Shown here piece by piece: positions 60,340 through 64,000 of a stretch of DNA of 64,000 bases. Both the position numbers and the translations under genes were made by a program. The notes under the pieces are model-generated. The model had not been told where the DNA came from and made no database searches. It worked only from the letters and a program-made list of their open reading frames with translations. Source of the stretch: Rivularia sp034931125 (GTDB taxonomy: Bacteria; Cyanobacteriota; Cyanobacteriia; Cyanobacteriales; Nostocaceae); NCBI RefSeq assembly GCF_034931125.1, contig NZ_JAYGHM010000032.1:1-64000 (forward strand). Direction: 5' to 3'. How positions within the stretch are numbered: the stretch's first letter is position 1; each line of letters begins with the position of its first letter.

Positions 60340-61962
60340 GTGAAAAAGAAGCTTGTATTAGTATTTACCTTTGTAGCAATTAATTTGGGTTCGGGATGTT
60401 CCCAAGTGCCAACATCTAATTCAGCGCAAGTAGATACACCAATAATTCTTGCTAAACCAGGATCAGAACAAGAAAAACCAAATACTCCGATTGAGGAAGG
60501 GTTAGAAAGTTTAGATAAGCTAGATAAAAGCTTCAATCGGATAGTTTTCTTTCTGGCTAAAGTTGCGATTATTTTACTGAGTCTGGTTCTGATTCATCGA
60601 ATTATTTTACTGATTGCTTTTCGCGCATCTCAGTTAGTAATTGATAATTTTACTAATGCTTCTGGTGCGGAAGGAATGGAATTGGTTTTACCGGGTTTGA
60701 GTCAGTTGGGACGAGAAAGATTGGTACGGGAAATGAAGGGGGTTCACCAGCGGTTAAAGGAACATATTCGCGTTAGTGGACTGGGGACTTATCGTCCTCC
60801 CGATAAATTATCCTTACCGCAAGCAACTCCCGATGAAAGACTTTCTAACTTAATAGCTTCGCTCAACGAGTTTACACCGGATCAAATAGACCCTTTCGTA
60901 AGTCTGCTCAAAATTATCTTTCCTGCTTACGGTACGAAAGTTACGAGCATTTTACAAAGCCAGGGTGAAGATTACCGCAAATTGGGAATAACCTTTGAAA
61001 TTACGGATATTGGAGGTCGCATTGCTTCTAAACTTTATACTATTTGGGAAGAAGCGGAAACTGAAACGGTAATCAAAACGGTACCTAAAACGGCATCTAA
61101 ACCAGTTATTGATGGGGTTGAATTACCCGTAATTGATTCATATCCGGAAGTTAAAGACCGCTACCGTGCTTTATTAAAACCTGCGACTCGGTGGTTAGCG
61201 CTGGAACTTTCCAGAAGAGAAATGCTCGCTAACGTACCCTGGTATTATCTTGGCAACTGGTACAAACTTTATCAAGCACAGATAAATAACTTTTTTGGTG
61301 TAATTAATTATGCCAGCGCTCCAACTCATGGCAGATTTTTTTACCAATTAGCAATTGAAGATTTACAAGCAGCAATAGAACTCGACCCTAACTGGTATCA
61401 ACCTTACGAAAATTTAGGCGATACTTACAGCATTCAAGGAAAAGATTTTCAAGAAAGCGCCAAAATTAACCGTCAGCGACAAGCAATTTTACAATACGAA
61501 AAAGCATTCGCTAGATGTGAAGATGAAACTGTGAGAAGAAGGATTAAAGTTGGTAAAGCGATCGCGCAGTTACTAACGAAAGAGGAAACTCTCGTTAAGG
61601 AGGCTCAAACAGAGATACAACTGCTAGAGAAGCAGTGGAATGCAGAATCCGAGCTAGGTTCTCGATTTTTGTACAACTTAGCTTCTTGGTATGCAATTTT
61701 TACCGCACAAAATAACGGTGACGAACAAGCAAAGCGAAAATCCCAAAAGTACTTAGTTTACGCTTTATTACGAGATCGCGATCGCAATCTTTGGGATTGG
61801 GCAAATAGAGATCCAGATTTTCAAGCGGTACGTGAAAGCTTTACTGATTTGCAATTTGTACTGTTGAAGAAATTAAATGAGGTTCCTGAGTTACCCCAAA
61901 TGACGGGGGAAATTTTTGACAAACACTCAGGAGACATCCTCCATGAAATGAACTGGGTTTAA
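60340..61962 (+). CDS. Membrane protein with TPR-like C-terminal region
   Basis: A 540-residue protein (GTG start). A signal with LGSGCSQ (lipobox-like) is followed by a polar stretch and one transmembrane helix (IVFFLAKVAIILLSLVLIHRIILLIAF, about 65-92). A cytoplasmic-looking domain contains GAEGMELVLPGLSQLGRERLVREM and a helical repeat region (AIELDPNWYQPYENLGDTYSIQGKDF). It may sense or scaffold at the membrane. The small PPWDD protein follows 42 bp later. Not recognised. Confidence 0.75.
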   Translation: MKKKLVLVFTFVAINLGSGCSQVPTSNSAQVDTPIILAKPGSEQEKPNTPIEEGLESLDKLDKSFNRIVFFLAKVAIILLSLVLIHRIILLIAFRASQLVIDNFTNASGAEGMELVLPGLSQLGRERLVREMKGVHQRLKEHIRVSGLGTYRPPDKLSLPQATPDERLSNLIASLNEFTPDQIDPFVSLLKIIFPAYGTKVTSILQSQGEDYRKLGITFEITDIGGRIASKLYTIWEEAETETVIKTVPKTASKPVIDGVELPVIDSYPEVKDRYRALLKPATRWLALELSRREMLANVPWYYLGNWYKLYQAQINNFFGVINYASAPTHGRFFYQLAIEDLQAAIELDPNWYQPYENLGDTYSIQGKDFQESAKINRQRQAILQYEKAFARCEDETVRRRIKVGKAIAQLLTKEETLVKEAQTEIQLLEKQWNAESELGSRFLYNLASWYAIFTAQNNGDEQAKRKSQKYLVYALLRDRDRNLWDWANRDPDFQAVRESFTDLQFVLLKKLNEVPELPQMTGEIFDKHSGDILHEMNWV

Positions 61963-62004
61963 TTAAATATTTAATTAAATATCTAAATACAGGAACGAAT
62001 CGCA

Positions 62005-62382
62005 ATGACCGAGAAAAAAGGTAAAAAATTCCCCATCAGAATTAAGACTTCGATCAAGCAATCTCAAGGAGAACTTAATAAACCTTGCGAAACTGAAATA
62101 AATACAGAAAATATCAAATCTGACATTACGGAGGAAAACATAAAACCTCGTATAACTGTAATTACAACCGAAGTTCCTACTCATCCAAAAATTGTCGGAC
62201 AAATACCACCCTGGGATGATGATGATGATTCCCAGCAGGACGATCAAACTAAGCCTCCAAGTATTACAACAGAAATACCATGTGAGGATGAAAAATTTAA
62301 TATCACACCCAGAGCTACAGGAGAAATTCCTCCTTGGGATGATGAGGAAGAAAGCAAATCCATAAATAAATCTGGCGGTTGA
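62005..62382 (+). CDS. Small acidic protein with two IPPWDD motifs
   Basis: A 125-residue protein with two related blocks: RITVITTEVP..VGQIPPWDDDDDS and SITTEIP..TGEIPPWDDEEES. The N-terminus is Lys-rich. No signal or membrane segment. It could be a linear-motif protein binding the product of the gene 42 bp upstream. The last codons and TGA (KSGG) come from a dispersed palindromic repeat. Unknown. Confidence 0.6.
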   Translation: MTEKKGKKFPIRIKTSIKQSQGELNKPCETEINTENIKSDITEENIKPRITVITTEVPTHPKIVGQIPPWDDDDDSQQDDQTKPPSITTEIPCEDEKFNITPRATGEIPPWDDEEESKSINKSGG

Positions 62383-62424
62383 AACCGCGTCTACACAGGC
62401 AAAGTCCACCTCCGTGGACTTCAT
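62372..62424. repeat. Palindromic dispersed repeat (CTGGCGGTT...AAGTCCACC family), copy 1
   Basis: CTGGCGGTTGAAACCGC, TACACAGGCAAAGTCCACC and GGTGGACTT-type GTGGACTTCATG are shared with 63564-63671. It supplies the stop codon of the preceding gene. AAGTCCACC..GGTGGACTT is itself an inverted repeat. Confidence 0.75.
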
Positions 62425-62437
62425 GAATTATCAAACT

Positions 62438-63373
62438 TTAGTTCCATCTTCCTAAAAATTTTTTAATCACCATCACAATATAAGAACCATCTATGTTGCT
62501 TGAAATCATGCCTATAGGATTTAAACGTATTTCATTCTCTGGTACTACTAAAAAGACCTGATACCTATATCCAGATTCATCTAATTCTATACGGTTATAT
62601 TTTATATCTATAATATCGTCGAAAGGATATTGAGTTACTTTTTTACCAAACATTCCGAAGCATCTGTAGCGGCTGACAGTTACAATATTTGTTTCTTTAT
62701 CAAAGGTAAAGTTAACAAATAAACCTGTTAGTGTTAGTAACAAAATTATCATTCCAAAAAATAGACAAATTCCAAAAACTATATAACTCCAAACTCTATC
62801 GTCTACGATGCCTATTAATTCTTTTTCTTCATTATTTATTAAAAAATTATTGATTGACGATGTTAATTTTTTTATATTTTCTATTTCATAATTCAGATAC
62901 ATATAGTCTGCAAAAGGAATACTTTCGCTCTGAGTTAGCAAAAATATTTGATAACTAACGTGTTTTCTATGGTGTTCGTCAAATTCTATTATCTTTTCTA
63001 CTTTTGCTTCAATTATGTTTGAAATTAACTTTGGATTCTTTTCATGCTTAAACCAACCAATGTCTGTAATATTACAGTTTGTTGGCAAATAATCTTGTCT
63101 TGGATTGGAATCAATGTTGGTATTTGAAATATTCTTTATAGAATGCTCGCAAGTAATTTTGTGAATTAGAATTTGACCCGAAGTATCTAATAAACTTAAA
63201 AAGAAAAAATTAATTGTAAATATTGCTAGAAAAAAACTTGACTTTGGTCTAAAAGTAACGCTAAGCTTAGTTGAATCTTCACCAGATATTTTGATGAAGC
63301 CACCTATAGAAATATAGGCAAAAGCAATTAAATTAATTGCTAATAAGATTGTGATTACTGTCTCTTCACCCAT
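62438..63373 (-). CDS. Membrane protein of unknown function
   Basis: An about 311-residue protein starting at the ATG 63373 (an in-frame TTG lies 9 bp upstream). It has transmembrane helices near residues 5-25 (VITILLAINLIAFAYISIGG), 45-65 (FFLAIFTINFFFLSLLD) and 210-230 (IVFGICLFFGMIILLLTLTG). A loop with Cys and Asn residues follows the second helix, and a C-terminal beta-rich domain (ETNIVTVSRYRCFGMFGKKVTQ; FDDIIDIKYN). The layout suggests a DUF-type membrane sensor. Not recognised. Confidence 0.7.
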   Translation of the reverse strand: MGEETVITILLAINLIAFAYISIGGFIKISGEDSTKLSVTFRPKSSFFLAIFTINFFFLSLLDTSGQILIHKITCEHSIKNISNTNIDSNPRQDYLPTNCNITDIGWFKHEKNPKLISNIIEAKVEKIIEFDEHHRKHVSYQIFLLTQSESIPFADYMYLNYEIENIKKLTSSINNFLINNEEKELIGIVDDRVWSYIVFGICLFFGMIILLLTLTGLFVNFTFDKETNIVTVSRYRCFGMFGKKVTQYPFDDIIDIKYNRIELDESGYRYQVFLVVPENEIRLNPIGMISSNIDGSYIVMVIKKFLGRWN

Positions 63374-63563
63374 ATAATACAATTTTTATAAATTGATAAA
63401 AGTAAAAACTTCTTAATCAACAAGTATATCTCTTGTCTCTGTTAATACTAGTGTCTGAATTTTAAAGCTTTAATATATTTTTCTCGCCTATAGCAATCCG
63501 AATTTGAATGTGAGAAAACACGTAGATGTAGGATTGGAATAACAAGTAAATTTTTATTCATAC

Positions 63564-63671
63564 CTGGCGACTAGAAGTCGCGGCTATACAGGCAAAACCC
63601 GCCTGCGCGGGTTGTTTGATTAAGTCCACGCAGGTGGACTTCGCTTGTGTAGTAGCGGTTTTAACCGCCAG
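63564..63671. repeat. Long palindromic repeat, copy 2
   Basis: About 108 bp running from CTGGCGACTAGAAGTCGCGG to a near inverse ending AGCGGTTTTAACCGCCAG, with internal AACCCGCCTGCGCGGGTT and AAGTCCACGCAGGTGGACTT stems. It matches the element at 62372. A partial third copy lies at 63776-63815 (GGGTTTCGCTTGTGTAG, CAGCGGTTTCAACCGCCG), and GGGCTAGAAGCCC (63726 region) is a related small hairpin. Confidence 0.8.
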
Positions 63672-63846
63672 TTGATTTATCAATTTCTCACAAATCATTT
63701 AGGATTGCTATATATAAAAAAAGACGGGCTAGAAGCCCATCCCACAAGAATATGTTTGATTAACTAACCCTTGCCACGGCGGGTTTCGCTTGTGTAGCAG
63801 CGGTTTCAACCGCCGGATAAATTATAAAATCAACTTCCCCAAACAA

Positions 63847-64000
63847 TTAAGGAGACAAGCGCTGAATCTTCCAACTATCATCTTCATTTCTTGTATAAAT
63901 TAAACGGTCGTGAAGACGGCTAGAACGTCCCTGCCAAAATTCGATTTCTGCTGGTATAACTCGAATTCCTCCCCAATGGGACGGACGGGGTACTTCTCGA
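63847..64000 (-). CDS. pdxH: Pyridoxamine 5'-phosphate oxidase, C-terminal part
   Basis: Partial gene running off the right edge; only the last 50 or so residues are in the window. The frame reads EVPRPSHWGGIRVIPAEI, EFWQGRSSRLHDRLIYTR and DDSWKIQRLSP, then TAA. The motif FWQGR.SRLHDR is the C-terminal signature of PdxH, the FMN enzyme that oxidises pyridoxamine or pyridoxine phosphate to pyridoxal phosphate. Confidence 0.93.
   Translation of the reverse strand, partial: REVPRPSHWGGIRVIPAEIEFWQGRSSRLHDRLIYTRNEDDSWKIQRLSP

Noticed and set aside
1..64000. tRNA, rRNA or replication origin
   Set aside because: No cloverleaf with a GGTTCRANTCC arm, rRNA segment or cluster of DnaA boxes was found by eye; a covariance-model search would settle it.

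Overview
The window comes from the chromosome of a cyanobacterium, most likely a filamentous heterocyst-forming one (Nostocales, Calothrix/Rivularia/Nostoc-like). It carries photosystem genes (psbO, psaI, psbEFLJ, ycf48, rubA, ndhCKJ), a PatA-type PATAN response regulator, cyanobacterial-type ftsZ and ftsQ, the recurring octamer GCGATCGC (HIP1), and many short tandem and palindromic dispersed repeats of the kind that fill intergenic space in this group. The DNA is AT-rich and genes are loosely spaced. No rRNA, tRNA, CRISPR array or prophage was seen. Two runs of N (51514-51767 and 56812-57234) are assembly gaps bounded by repeats.

Layout. 1-4.2 kb: a winged-helix-like conserved protein, a PAS-LuxR regulator cut short by a repeat, Coq4 and the deazaflavin enzyme CofG. 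4.2-7.3 kb: a KAP-like P-loop ATPase overlapping a TPR-repeat partner. 7.3-17.4 kb: a signalling block with a minus-strand cluster (coiled-coil protein, OmpA/BON membrane protein, Ras-like GTPase, hybrid histidine kinase), a PATAN-REC regulator transcribed away from it, and an 827-residue multi-receiver regulator. 17.6-25.2 kb: housekeeping genes hflX, grxC-gshB, ftsZ and ftsQ; a decayed tnpB sits between ftsQ and ftsZ. 26-32.8 kb: a second ATPase/partner locus, paralogous to the first, whose partner is a 1732-residue STAND protein with 14 WD40 repeats.

34-38 kb: psbO, the group 3 sigma factor sigF and a PilP-like lipoprotein. 38.6-46 kb: a large unknown protein and a photosynthesis island in which psaI and the rubA-ycf48-psbEFLJ unit converge, with ndhCKJ divergent from rubA. 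46-57 kb: a conserved unknown, an RNB-family protein that seems to lack the catalytic aspartates, ubiX, a LapA-like protein, an NB-ARC STAND protein, aroK and argB. 57-64 kb: small envelope proteins, a Panacea-type toxin-antitoxin pair, unknown membrane proteins, and the 3' end of pdxH at the edge.

The most interesting material is (i) the duplicated KAP-like ATPase plus receptor-like partner module, whose partners share an N-terminal domain but carry different repeat domains (TPR or STAND-WD40); (ii) the Ras-like GTPase cluster; (iii) the apparently catalytically dead RNB protein; and (iv) the way dispersed repeats shape this genome, supplying stop codons to several genes, adding a peptide repeat inside the STAND protein, splitting psbL from psbJ, and causing both assembly gaps. 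Functions were assigned by reading motifs by eye; no database search was run.
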